DNA of 6,830 nt from Actinomycetes bacterium (GTDB lineage: Bacteria; Actinomycetota; Thermoleophilia; RBG-16-64-13), in contig JAKAHF010000123.1 in assembly GCA_021815245.1 (NCBI GenBank), forward strand, positions 1 to 6,830, written 5' to 3'. A program made the position numbers and the translations under genes. Numbering within the stretch: position 1 is the first letter of the stretch; each line of letters begins with the position of its first letter. Shown here piece by piece: positions 1 through 5,867 of the stretch. The notes beneath the pieces were generated by a model. That model made no database searches. It worked only from the letters and a program-made list of their open reading frames with translations, and was not told where the DNA came from.

Positions 1-1
1 C

Positions 2-871
2 GCCACTCTGGGTCTGCTCGCGTTTCTCGCCGTCTATCTGTTGCCCCACCCGCTCATGGAAGTGTTGGGGTTCGGCTGCGTGCATCAAGCACTGTGCACT
101 CACGGCTTGCCGCTCTGGGCGCAGATATCGATCTGGCTGCCGCCTGTCGGGTTGCTCGGATGGGTGCTCGTCAGTCTGACCCGCACGATCGTGCGGCACG
201 CCCGGTCGAACCGTCGCACGGAGGCCATGGTCAAGCTGCGGGGCCGTCGTCTCGACCCTTGCGACCGCTTCGCCAGGTACGAGGTGACCGATGAGCGGCT
301 GTTCGCGTTCACCGCGGGACTTCTGCACCCGGTGGTAGTCGTCTCGTCGGCGCTCGTCCGAGCGCTGAGCTCTGAAGAGATAACCGCCGTGCTTGCACAC
401 GAGGAGGCTCACGCGACCAGGCACGACAATCTGGCCCTGACCTTCGTGAACGCGGCGGCACGCGCGCTCTTCTTCCTGCCCGGCGTTGCGAGATCAGCAG
501 ACAGCGTGCGTCGCCACGTCGAGCTGGCCGCCGATGCCCGCGCCGGCGACCGCATCGGGGACGCTCTGTCGGTAGCCGGCGCCGTCACCCGAGTTGCCGG
601 CCTGCTGCTGCAGGCCTCGGGCGACCGCGTTACCGTCTCGGCCGTTCCGCGCGCCGCTACTGGTTTCAGCCATGACGATCTGGTGGTCGAACGGGTCGAG
701 AGGCTCGTATTCGACACACAAAGGACTTCATCCCGGCGGCGACTGCTGACCAGTCTCGTCGCTCTTGTGCTGGTCTTCTTGGTGGTCTGCTCCAGCGGTT
801 ACGCCGTGGGCGCGGGCAGTCTCGGGGGCGCCGACCAGACTGCGGCGTGCCTCGAGATCCAAGGCCACTGA
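2..871 (+). CDS. M56-type (BlaR1/MecR1-like) membrane zinc metalloprotease, 5' end outside the window
   Basis: The reading frame is open to the left edge (first whole codon at base 2), so the N-terminus is missing; the TTG at 41 is not needed as a start. The zinc-protease motif HEEAH (HExxH) is at 398-412, within VLAHEEAHATRHDNL, and a downstream Glu in HVELAAD (codon at 521) is the likely third zinc ligand. Hydrophobic segments lie at the left edge, near 120-180 (ISIWLPPVGLLGWVLVSL) and near 745-800 (LLTSLVALVLVFLVVC). Only about 25 residues follow the last membrane segment, so there is no penicillin-binding sensor domain as in BlaR1/MecR1; this recalls the short mycobacterial BlaR. In this family the protease inactivates a BlaI-type repressor, usually encoded next door; I infer that gene lies just upstream. 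BlaI-like operators follow immediately downstream. An M48-type protease is the main alternative. The signal that triggers it is unknown. Confidence 0.82.
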   Translation, partial: ATLGLLAFLAVYLLPHPLMEVLGFGCVHQALCTHGLPLWAQISIWLPPVGLLGWVLVSLTRTIVRHARSNRRTEAMVKLRGRRLDPCDRFARYEVTDERLFAFTAGLLHPVVVVSSALVRALSSEEITAVLAHEEAHATRHDNLALTFVNAAARALFFLPGVARSADSVRRHVELAADARAGDRIGDALSVAGAVTRVAGLLLQASGDRVTVSAVPRAATGFSHDDLVVERVERLVFDTQRTSSRRRLLTSLVALVLVFLVVCSSGYAVGAGSLGGADQTAACLEIQGH

Positions 872-895
872 TCCGGGCGGACCTTCCCCAGCTCC

Positions 896-939
896 AGTAG
901 TCTCTACTACTTCTTAGCGTAGTACTATGCTCTGTAGTA
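896..939. promoter_or_regulatory. Cluster of overlapping BlaI/CopY-like operators upstream of the DUF2318 operon
   Basis: This A/T-rich island in GC-rich DNA contains three overlapping inverted repeats: AGTAGT-N4-ACTACT (896-911, perfect), TACTAC-N8-GTAGTA (905-924, perfect) and TACTA-N7-TAGTA (923-939). An 8-bp palindrome, TAGTACTA, sits at 920-927. The ten bases GTAGTACTAT (919-928) recur exactly at 4688-4697 beyond the end of the operon. BlaI/MecI/CopY-family repressors bind short dyads with TAC/GTA-type half-sites, and an M56 protease gene, the usual partner of such repressors, lies just upstream. The repressor's identity is inferred because its gene is not in the window. Confidence 0.68.
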
Positions 940-943
940 TAAT
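938..943 (+). promoter_or_regulatory. -10 element of the DUF2318 operon promoter
   Basis: A perfect TATAAT lies 63 bp before the DUF2318 start codon and touches the 3' end of the operator cluster, so a bound repressor would block polymerase. No good -35 is seen 16-18 bp upstream (TAGCGT or TTAGCG at best), which may mean a weak or activator-assisted promoter. The predicted transcription start is near 950. Confidence 0.55.
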
Positions 944-963
944 GCCGCCACACGGTTGGCGGC
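944..963. repeat. Inverted repeat at the predicted transcription start
   Basis: GCCGCCA (944-950), a 6-base loop, and TGGCGGC (957-963) form a perfect 7-bp inverted repeat directly after the TATAAT. The predicted start near 950 falls within the left arm, so it is unclear whether this acts as an RNA hairpin at the 5' end or as a DNA site. Its composition (GC-rich) differs from the A/T-rich operators beside it. Confidence 0.4.
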
Positions 964-1006
964 CTTGGTCGCCTCCCCTACTCGAAACCGATAGAAAGGG
1001 AGTGTC

Positions 1007-1630
1007 ATGGCAGACGAGAAATCGCCCGCTCCGTTGACCAAGCGAGAGAAGTTCGAACGCTCGGGGCGTGTTGCCTGGAAGAAGATCGCGGTCATCGCAA
1101 CTGTCGTCGTGATAGCCGCGGGTGGGTTCGGCGGCTACAGGTTGGCCACCCAGGCTCCGAAGGCGGGTGGCGAGGTCGTCGAGGCCACGGGAGTCACCTA
1201 CGAGGCCGCCACTCCGGTGGAGATGACATTGCTCTCGAGCCTCACCGTGAACGCCGACACCATCGAGCTGTCGGCCGGTGAGGTCAAGGCGGCCAAGATC
1301 GGCGGGGTCCTCTATTCGCGCACCACGCCCATGCCTGCCGGTTACGACGACTTGCCCGGCAACGGACTACCTGTGCTCGCCTATATCTCGCCGAGCGGCC
1401 GGCTTGTGGTCGCCAGCTCTCTCTGCGAGCCGTGCCATTCGTACGAATTCCACATCGAGGGCGATACCCTCGTCTGCAACGCCTGCTTCACCAAGTGGAA
1501 GCTCGACACTCTCGAGCCGGTGAGCGGGGGCTGCAAGAACTATCCGCCCAGCGAGCTGCAGGCGCGAGTCGAGGGCGACAAGATCGTCGTCGACAAGGCC
1601 GTGCTCGAAAGCTGGAAGCCTCGAGTCTAG
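1007..1630 (+). CDS. DUF2318-family membrane-anchored cysteine-motif (predicted Fe-S/metal) protein
   Basis: The product has 207 aa. A ribosome binding site AAAGGGAG (995-1002) lies 4 bases before ATG. A basic N-terminus (about residues 12-26) is followed by one membrane segment (about 27-44, IAVIATVVVIAAGGFGGY), so the rest should lie outside the membrane. The C-terminal domain has C140-x2-C143-H, then C157-x2-C160-x3-W, then SGGC176: the cysteine layout of DUF2318 proteins, ending in the characteristic GGC. In Ftr1/P19-type iron-uptake loci (for example Campylobacter jejuni Cj1658-Cj1665) a DUF2318 protein is encoded with two FtsX-like permeases and an ABC ATPase, as here. The likely role is electron transfer or metal handling next to the permeases. 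The family is poorly characterised and the cofactor is not proven. CEPCH also fits a haem-c CxxCH motif. It is the first gene of the operon, under the 896-939 operators. Confidence 0.82.
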   Translation: MADEKSPAPLTKREKFERSGRVAWKKIAVIATVVVIAAGGFGGYRLATQAPKAGGEVVEATGVTYEAATPVEMTLLSSLTVNADTIELSAGEVKAAKIGGVLYSRTTPMPAGYDDLPGNGLPVLAYISPSGRLVVASSLCEPCHSYEFHIEGDTLVCNACFTKWKLDTLEPVSGGCKNYPPSELQARVEGDKIVVDKAVLESWKPRV

Positions 1631-1666
1631 CCGTATGCCAAACGCCGCCGCCCGACCACCGGCACG

Positions 1667-2824
1667 ATGAGACTGTCACACATCGCCCTCAGCAACGTGC
1701 GCCGGCACCTGGCCGGCACGGTGATGCTGGCGGTGCTCATCGCGTCGGTGGTCGCGGTGGTCGCCTCGCTGTACTTCGTGAATAGGAGCGCCAACAGCGA
1801 CCTGGCCGACAAGGTCGACGAGTACGGCGCCAACATCACGGTCGTGCCGCGCAGTGACGAACTCCCGCTCGTGTATGGCGGCATCCGCGTCGGCGCGCTC
1901 GACTACGGGGCGCAGCCGCTGACCTTGGAGCAGGTGGCTCTCATACGCGCCATCCGCAACAAGGAGAACATCAACAAGGTCGCGCCCAAGCTCCTGCAAC
2001 CGGCGCAACTCGACGGCCTCACCTTCATGGTGGTCGGCGTGCAGTGGGACCAGGAACTGCCGCTCAAGCGGTGGTGGACGATCGACGGGGAGGCTCCGTC
2101 GACTTCCGATGACGTCGTCCTCGGATCCCGCCTGGCAGAGAAGCTCGGCCGGTCGGCCGGCTCGACCGTGACGCTTCAGGGCAGGGTCCTGCGCGTCACA
2201 GGCATCCTTCAGCCGACCGGCGACCAGGACGACGACATCCTCTTCGTCGACCTCTCCACCGCTCAGACACTGTGGAACCGGTCCGGTGAGGTCAGTTTCG
2301 TGGAGGTGTCGGCCTGGTGCAGCTCGTGCCCGATAGAGGACATCACAGCCCAGATCGCCACCATCCTGCCGGGCGCGCAGGTCTCGGCCATGCGCAAGGC
2401 CATGGAGTCTCGCGAGCTTCTCGTGGGGCAGTTCAGGCTGTTCAGCATCATCGTCTCGGCGTTCATGGCCCTGGCGGGGATCTTGGTCGTGCTCGCCTCC
2501 ACCTTGAGCAGAGTGCGAGGGCGCAAGGAGGAGATCGGGGTCTTTCGCGCCCTCGGCTACCGCCGGGCCCACATCGTGCAGATAGTCCTGACCGAGAACC
2601 TGCTGGTCGGCCTCGTGGCGGCGGTGATCGGTGTGGCGGTCGCCTGGTTCAGTTCGGCCCCCTTCGCCCGCTTGGTGGCAGACGTGGCCCGGCCGGCCTC
2701 GCCGGACCCCGTGATCCTCATCGGTTGCGTGGCCGCCGCCACCATGCTCGTCGTCGCCGCGAGTCTCTACCCCGCCTGGGTGGCTTCGCGGCTCAGTCCG
2801 TTGCTCGCTCTGAGGAAGGTCTGA
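1667..2824 (+). CDS. FtsX/MacB-like ABC transporter permease (first of a tandem pair)
   Basis: The product has 385 aa. The topology is typical of FtsX/MacB permeases: one N-terminal membrane segment (about 17-38), a large extracytoplasmic domain (about 40-245), and three C-terminal membrane segments (about 255-278, 308-330, 345-371). A cytoplasmic coupling motif EEIGVFRALGYRR starts at residue 288. The N-terminus aligns with the next gene (MRLSHIALSNVRRHL against MDLTSVALAHMRRHL), which supports the ATG at 1667 although no clear Shine-Dalgarno is seen. Shared landmarks include YGANIT...ELPLVYGG near 53-72 and WW at 136-137. The extracytoplasmic domain has C218-S-S-C221-P, absent from its paralogue. 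Such permeases work as mechanotransmitters or exporters with an ATPase partner, probably the gene at 4000. It starts 36 bp after the DUF2318 gene, so one transcript is likely. The substrate is unknown; by context it is metal- or redox-related. Confidence 0.87.
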   Translation: MRLSHIALSNVRRHLAGTVMLAVLIASVVAVVASLYFVNRSANSDLADKVDEYGANITVVPRSDELPLVYGGIRVGALDYGAQPLTLEQVALIRAIRNKENINKVAPKLLQPAQLDGLTFMVVGVQWDQELPLKRWWTIDGEAPSTSDDVVLGSRLAEKLGRSAGSTVTLQGRVLRVTGILQPTGDQDDDILFVDLSTAQTLWNRSGEVSFVEVSAWCSSCPIEDITAQIATILPGAQVSAMRKAMESRELLVGQFRLFSIIVSAFMALAGILVVLASTLSRVRGRKEEIGVFRALGYRRAHIVQIVLTENLLVGLVAAVIGVAVAWFSSAPFARLVADVARPASPDPVILIGCVAAATMLVVAASLYPAWVASRLSPLLALRKV

Positions 2825-2825
2825 C

Positions 2826-3983
2826 ATGGATCTCACCTCGGTCGCCCTTGCCCACATGCGCCGCCACCTCGGCAGGAGCGTGCTGGTCGTCGTGGGACTG
2901 GCAACGGCGGTAGCCGCTTTCGTCGCCGTGCTCTCCCTGATCGTCTCGCTGCAGCACACCATGGACGATCAGCTGGCAAGGTACGGCGCCAGCATCACGC
3001 TCACGCCCGCCGACCCGGAGCTCAATCTCACCTATGGAGGAGTTACCGTCGCTACCGCGGGCAGCGCCCGGATGCTCCTGCTCGATGGCGACGTCGCCGA
3101 ACGCATCAGAGCGATCCCGTCGGGCGCGCGACTGACGGCGGTGATCCCGATCATCCTCGATTCGGTGACCGTCGCCGAGACGGAGTTGCTGGCTTTGGGG
3201 ACCGATCTCGCCAAGAGCGTCGAGATGAAGCCCTGGTGGCACGTGGAGGGCGCCGTGCCGGCCGGCGGCGGGGAGGTCCTGCTGGGGCTGAACGCGCGCA
3301 ACAAGCTCGGGGTCGAGACCGGAGACACCGTTCGGGTCGATGGCGCCGACTTTCGGGTGAGCGGCGTCCTCAGAGATACCGGCGGCCCCGAGGACAACGC
3401 GGTGCTCATGGCCTATGCCGATCTGACCCGCTTGAGCGAACACGGCGACCGGCCGAGCTTGGTCGAGATCACGGCGTCCGACTCCAATGACGTCGAGCGG
3501 ATCGTCGGCGAACTCGAACAGGCCCTGCCCGGCACGACCGTCGCCTCGGTCAAGAAGAGCCTCCAGTTCAACGCCGAGGCGAACTCGTCGCTCTCCGACA
3601 TCGGACTCGCGGCCGCGATGCTCATCGCCGTGGTCGCGGTGTTCGTGGTCGTGCTGACCATGCTCGCCGCCGTCCGCGAGCGGCAGAGGGAGATCGGCGT
3701 GCTCCGGGCGGTCGGCTACCGCCGGCGTGACATCTACGGGCTCATGTTTCGCGAGTCGCTGCTGCTCAGCGCCGTGAGCGCGGTAGTGGGTATCGCGGTG
3801 GGGCTTGGAGGCGGCCTGGCGGCGCCTCGAATCGTCCCGAGTTCGACGCTGCAGTTCTCATACAGCGCGCCGGTGATCATCGCGGGCGCGGCTCTGGCCA
3901 TCTTGCTCGGAGTCCTGGCGACCGCCTATCCGGCCACGCTGGCCGCCCGGCTCGATCCGGCTCTTGCCCTCAAGAAGCTCTAA
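2826..3983 (+). CDS. FtsX/MacB-like ABC transporter permease (second of the tandem pair)
   Basis: The product has 385 aa, the same length and architecture as the permease before it: an N-terminal membrane segment (about 17-40), an extracytoplasmic domain, three C-terminal membrane segments and the motif REIGVLRAVGYRR starting at about residue 288. Conserved landmarks are YGASIT...ELNLTYGG and KPWWHVEG (WW at 137-138). The ATG lies one base after the previous stop codon. A strong ribosome binding site GAGGAAGG (2812-2819) lies inside the end of the previous gene, so the two are probably translationally coupled and made in equal amounts. It lacks the CxxC of its partner; the equivalent region reads ITASDSNDVERIV. 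The two permeases probably form a heterodimer bound to ATPase subunits (inferred). Confidence 0.87.
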   Translation: MDLTSVALAHMRRHLGRSVLVVVGLATAVAAFVAVLSLIVSLQHTMDDQLARYGASITLTPADPELNLTYGGVTVATAGSARMLLLDGDVAERIRAIPSGARLTAVIPIILDSVTVAETELLALGTDLAKSVEMKPWWHVEGAVPAGGGEVLLGLNARNKLGVETGDTVRVDGADFRVSGVLRDTGGPEDNAVLMAYADLTRLSEHGDRPSLVEITASDSNDVERIVGELEQALPGTTVASVKKSLQFNAEANSSLSDIGLAAAMLIAVVAVFVVVLTMLAAVRERQREIGVLRAVGYRRRDIYGLMFRESLLLSAVSAVVGIAVGLGGGLAAPRIVPSSTLQFSYSAPVIIAGAALAILLGVLATAYPATLAARLDPALALKKL

Positions 3984-3999
3984 CAGGGATGGTGTCACC

Positions 4000-4671
4000 T
4001 TGTTGTCGGTGAAGCAGGTACGCAAAGAATATGGACCGCTTGGCCCAGGGCGCGTGGTCGCCCTGCACGACACGAGTCTCGAGGTGGCCCCCGGCGAGTT
4101 CCTCGCCGTGATGGGACCCTCCGGATCGGGCAAGTCGACGCTGCTCTCGATTCTTGGGGTCATGAATGCGCCGACGGCGGGCACGGTCGAGATCGACGGC
4201 ATCGACGCGTACCGGTTGTCGCACGAGCGTCAGGCCGATCTCCGGCGCGAATACATCGGTTTCGTGTTTCAGCAGCTCGAACTGTTGCCCTATCTCAGCG
4301 CTCTCGAGAATGTCATGTTGCCGCTGGCCATATTGAAGATGCCCGACAAGCGCGAGAGGGGCCTGGCGGCGCTCGCTCAGTTGGGCCTCGACGCCAAGAA
4401 GGCGGCGCGTCTGCCTTCGGAGCTCTCCGGCGGCGAGCAGGGCCGGGTAGCCATCGCGCGGGCCATCGACAACGACCCTCCGCTCATCCTTGCCGACGAG
4501 CCGACCGGCAGTCTCGACACGAAGAACGGCGAACAGATCCTGCGGCTCTTGCGAGAGCTTGCGACTTCCGGACGAGCGATTGTCATGGTCACGCACAACC
4601 CGGAATCGAAGGCATCGGCCGACCGCGTGATCGAGATCCGTGATGGGATGTGCCGGCTGATGGAGGATTGA
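4000..4671 (+). CDS. ABC transporter ATPase, LolD/MacB family, partner of the tandem permeases
   Basis: The product has 223 aa with all nucleotide-binding motifs: Walker A GPSGSGKST (39-47), Q-loop FVFQQ, signature LSGGE (142-146), Walker B LILADEP with catalytic Glu at about 167, D-loop SLD and switch His199 (VTHNPE). It is of single-domain length, typical of LolD/FtsE/MacB-type ATPases that pair with FtsX-like permeases. I chose TTG at 4000 because AGGGATGG (3985-3992) lies 7 bases before it, just after the permease stop. TTG at 4003 and GTG at 4009 are alternatives, and a TTG at 3964 would overlap the permease. It powers the permease pair on the cytoplasmic side. The stop codon TGA (4669-4671) lies inside the -35 box of the next promoter, so this gene ends the operon. 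Confidence 0.92.
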   Translation: MLSVKQVRKEYGPLGPGRVVALHDTSLEVAPGEFLAVMGPSGSGKSTLLSILGVMNAPTAGTVEIDGIDAYRLSHERQADLRREYIGFVFQQLELLPYLSALENVMLPLAILKMPDKRERGLAALAQLGLDAKKAARLPSELSGGEQGRVAIARAIDNDPPLILADEPTGSLDTKNGEQILRLLRELATSGRAIVMVTHNPESKASADRVIEIRDGMCRLMED

Positions 4672-4697
4672 CAAACTACTACTGTATGTAGTACTAT
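4668..4697 (+). promoter_or_regulatory. Strong sigma-70-type promoter overlapping the ATPase stop codon
   Basis: TTGACA (4668-4673, perfect -35) and TACTAT (4692-4697, -10) are separated by 18 bp and point rightward. The -35 contains the TGA stop of the ATPase gene. The predicted start is at 4703-4705. No protein gene follows on this strand before the convergent cysE gene; the likely product is the small RNA described below. The spacer holds a perfect operator dyad. Confidence 0.66.
4677..4693. promoter_or_regulatory. BlaI/CopY-like operator inside the promoter spacer
   Basis: TACTAC-TGTAT-GTAGTA is a perfect 6-bp inverted repeat with a 5-bp spacer. It aligns over 17 bp with the dyad at 923-939, and the following bases give GTAGTACTAT, identical to 919-928. 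It fills the gap between -35 and -10, the classical position for repression. Flanking a four-gene operon with the same operator suggests that one repressor controls both promoters. Confidence 0.66.
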
Positions 4698-4702
4698 CGT
4701 GC

Positions 4703-4815
4703 ACGTAGATACAAATCGCGCAGCACGTGACCTCGTCCCCCCTCAGCGCCTCACCTCAGGCGCATCGCGGCCCCGGGCAATCCCCCCCTCCGCCCCGGGG
4801 CCGCATTCTACTTCT
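4703..4815 (+). ncRNA. Candidate small RNA, 6C-like
   Basis: A promoter ending at 4697 and a terminator-like hairpin at 4767-4804 define a transcript of roughly 100-115 nt without a convincing ORF. It holds two cytosine runs: C6 (4737-4742), and C7 (4782-4788) in the loop of the terminal hairpin. The actinobacterial 6C RNA is known as a short RNA with two hairpins whose loops carry runs of at least six C, the last doubling as a terminator, so the resemblance is good. The first hairpin is less clear. One fold pairs GTGA (4727-4730) with TCAC (4751-4754) around the C6 run. A competing 6-bp hairpin GCGCCT/AGGCGC (4746-4763) leaves the C6 run single-stranded. Assignment to 6C is from memory of the motif, not a covariance search. 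Confidence 0.45.
4767..4804 (+). terminator. GC-rich hairpin terminator between the ABC operon/small RNA and cysE
   Basis: GCGGCCCCGGG (4767-4777) pairs perfectly with CCCGGGGCCGC (4794-4804) in an 11-bp stem around a 16-base C-rich loop. On the plus strand it is followed by a moderately T-rich tract (ATTCTACTTCTTC). On the minus strand the following bases are not T-rich, so it fits better as a terminator for rightward transcripts. It starts only 3 bases past the cysE stop and may act in both directions. Confidence 0.62.
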
Positions 4816-5782
4816 TCGGCTTCTTGGTGAGGCTCGGATGCTCCAGCAGCACGACCGTGTCGGGCGGCACGGATTCGGTGAGCCACACATTGCCTCCGAT
4901 GACCGAGCGAGCGCCGATCACGGTGTCGCCACCGAGGATGGTCGCTCCTGCGTAAACGATCACATCGTCTTCGATGGTGGGATGGCGCTTCTTGCCCCGA
5001 TATTGGTCGCCGGCGCCCTTGGGCAGCGACATGGCACCGATGGTCACACCCTGATAGAGCCTGACCCCTGTGCCGATCTCGGCCGTCTCGCCGATCACGA
5101 CACCGGTGCCGTGATCGACGACGAACCCCTCGCCGATGGTCGCGCCCGGGTTGATGTCGATGCCGGTCGCCCCGTGCACGTACTCCGAGATCATGCGGGG
5201 CAACATGGGCACCCGCAGCTCATGGAGCTTGTGGGCCACCCGGTAGAGAGCGGTGGCGTGCAGCCCTGGGTAGCTGTAGACGATCTCGTCGGTGCTCCGC
5301 GCCGCCGGGTCGCCGTCGAACGTCGCCCTGATGTCGGCGGCCAGAACCCGCCGCAACTCGGGCACGCTCGCCAGGAATTCGAGAGCCGCCTGATAGCCCC
5401 GTTCTTCGCAGTTGGTGCATTCGCGGCCGAACCTGAAGCAGTCGTAGCGCACGCTGCGCGTGATCTGCTCAGACAGGAGGTCGAACAACGCGGTGCTCAC
5501 CTGGCCGATCGCGTGGCGGTAGCTGACCGGGTCGATGCGCTGCTGGCTGAAGAAGCCCGGAAAGAGGAGCTCCTGCACTTTGACGATGATGTCGACGATC
5601 GCCTGCCGCGACGGTATGGGCTCGAAGCCGATATGCGTATGGCACTCGGGATTGGCGCAATCGTCGATTATCGCGTCGGTGACCGCGGCGAGCCGCGTAC
5701 GGTAGTCGGTGACGACCGTGGCCTCATCACGGCAGCTCGCACCGTGAAGGACTATCGGCTGCTCGTCGTCTGCATGCTTCAT
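4808..5782 (-). CDS. cysE: Serine O-acetyltransferase (CysE/EpsC-like)
   Basis: The product has 324 aa and makes O-acetyl-L-serine from L-serine and acetyl-CoA in the cytoplasm, the first committed step of cysteine synthesis. A helical N-terminal part (to about 195) precedes a left-handed beta-helix of hexapeptide repeats (about 205-310: GIDINPGATIGEG, TIGAMSLPKG, TIEDDVIVYAGATILGG). The catalytic pair fits Asp209 and His224 in DHGTGVVIGET, spaced 15 residues as in the E. coli enzyme (Asp143, His158). The start is ATG at 5782, because a strong AGGAGGTG (5787-5794) lies 4 bases upstream; a GTG at 5806 would place that site inside the gene. The protein is longer than E. coli CysE (273 aa), matching the EpsC-like group. 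The N-terminal part is cysteine-rich (C17, C42, C47, C115, C122, C125). It ends in a basic tail KKPKK. It is divergent from the metY-like gene, so both serve sulfur assimilation. Confidence 0.92.
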   Translation of the reverse strand: MKHADDEQPIVLHGASCRDEATVVTDYRTRLAAVTDAIIDDCANPECHTHIGFEPIPSRQAIVDIIVKVQELLFPGFFSQQRIDPVSYRHAIGQVSTALFDLLSEQITRSVRYDCFRFGRECTNCEERGYQAALEFLASVPELRRVLAADIRATFDGDPAARSTDEIVYSYPGLHATALYRVAHKLHELRVPMLPRMISEYVHGATGIDINPGATIGEGFVVDHGTGVVIGETAEIGTGVRLYQGVTIGAMSLPKGAGDQYRGKKRHPTIEDDVIVYAGATILGGDTVIGARSVIGGNVWLTESVPPDTVVLLEHPSLTKKPKK

Positions 5783-5800
5783 GGGGCACCTCCTGGCGTG

Positions 5801-5814
5801 CACCACCTGTGGTG
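5801..5814. repeat. Inverted repeat just upstream of the cysE ribosome binding site
   Basis: CACCAC-CT-GTGGTG is a perfect 6-bp dyad with a 2-bp spacer, 7 bp upstream of the cysE Shine-Dalgarno. It could be a regulator site. As an RNA hairpin the loop would be too tight unless the inner pair opens. Confidence 0.4.
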
Positions 5815-5836
5815 TGCGTCGCCTAGATTGTCACAC

Positions 5837-5855
5837 ACCCGCACCACTTGCGGGT
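5837..5855. repeat. Inverted repeat in the cysE/metY divergent region
   Basis: ACCCGCA-CCACT-TGCGGGT is a perfect 7-bp inverted repeat with a 5-base loop. It lies in the presumed cysE leader and 13 bp before the -35 of the rightward metY promoter, so it could act as a DNA operator for either gene or as an RNA hairpin in the cysE leader. Confidence 0.45.
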
Positions 5856-5867
5856 CCTGCGCGCCTG

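Noticed and set aside
41..43. TTG at 41 as the true start of the M56 protein
   Set aside because: The frame continues to the left edge with a hydrophobic segment typical of the family, so the gene very likely begins outside the window.
896..939. A CRISPR or direct-repeat array in the TACTAC/GTAGTA region
   Set aside because: The repeats are short inverted operator half-sites without regular spacers, and no cas genes are present.
1676..2962. A 428-codon open frame on the minus strand opposite the first permease
   Set aside because: Its residues are dominated by His, Asp, Gly and Arg, as expected from the antisense of a GC-rich membrane protein, and the plus-strand permease is well supported.
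4699..4830. A small protein gene starting at GTG 4699 after the promoter at 4668-4697
   Set aside because: It would begin before the predicted transcript start, has no ribosome binding site, and would run through the terminator hairpin.
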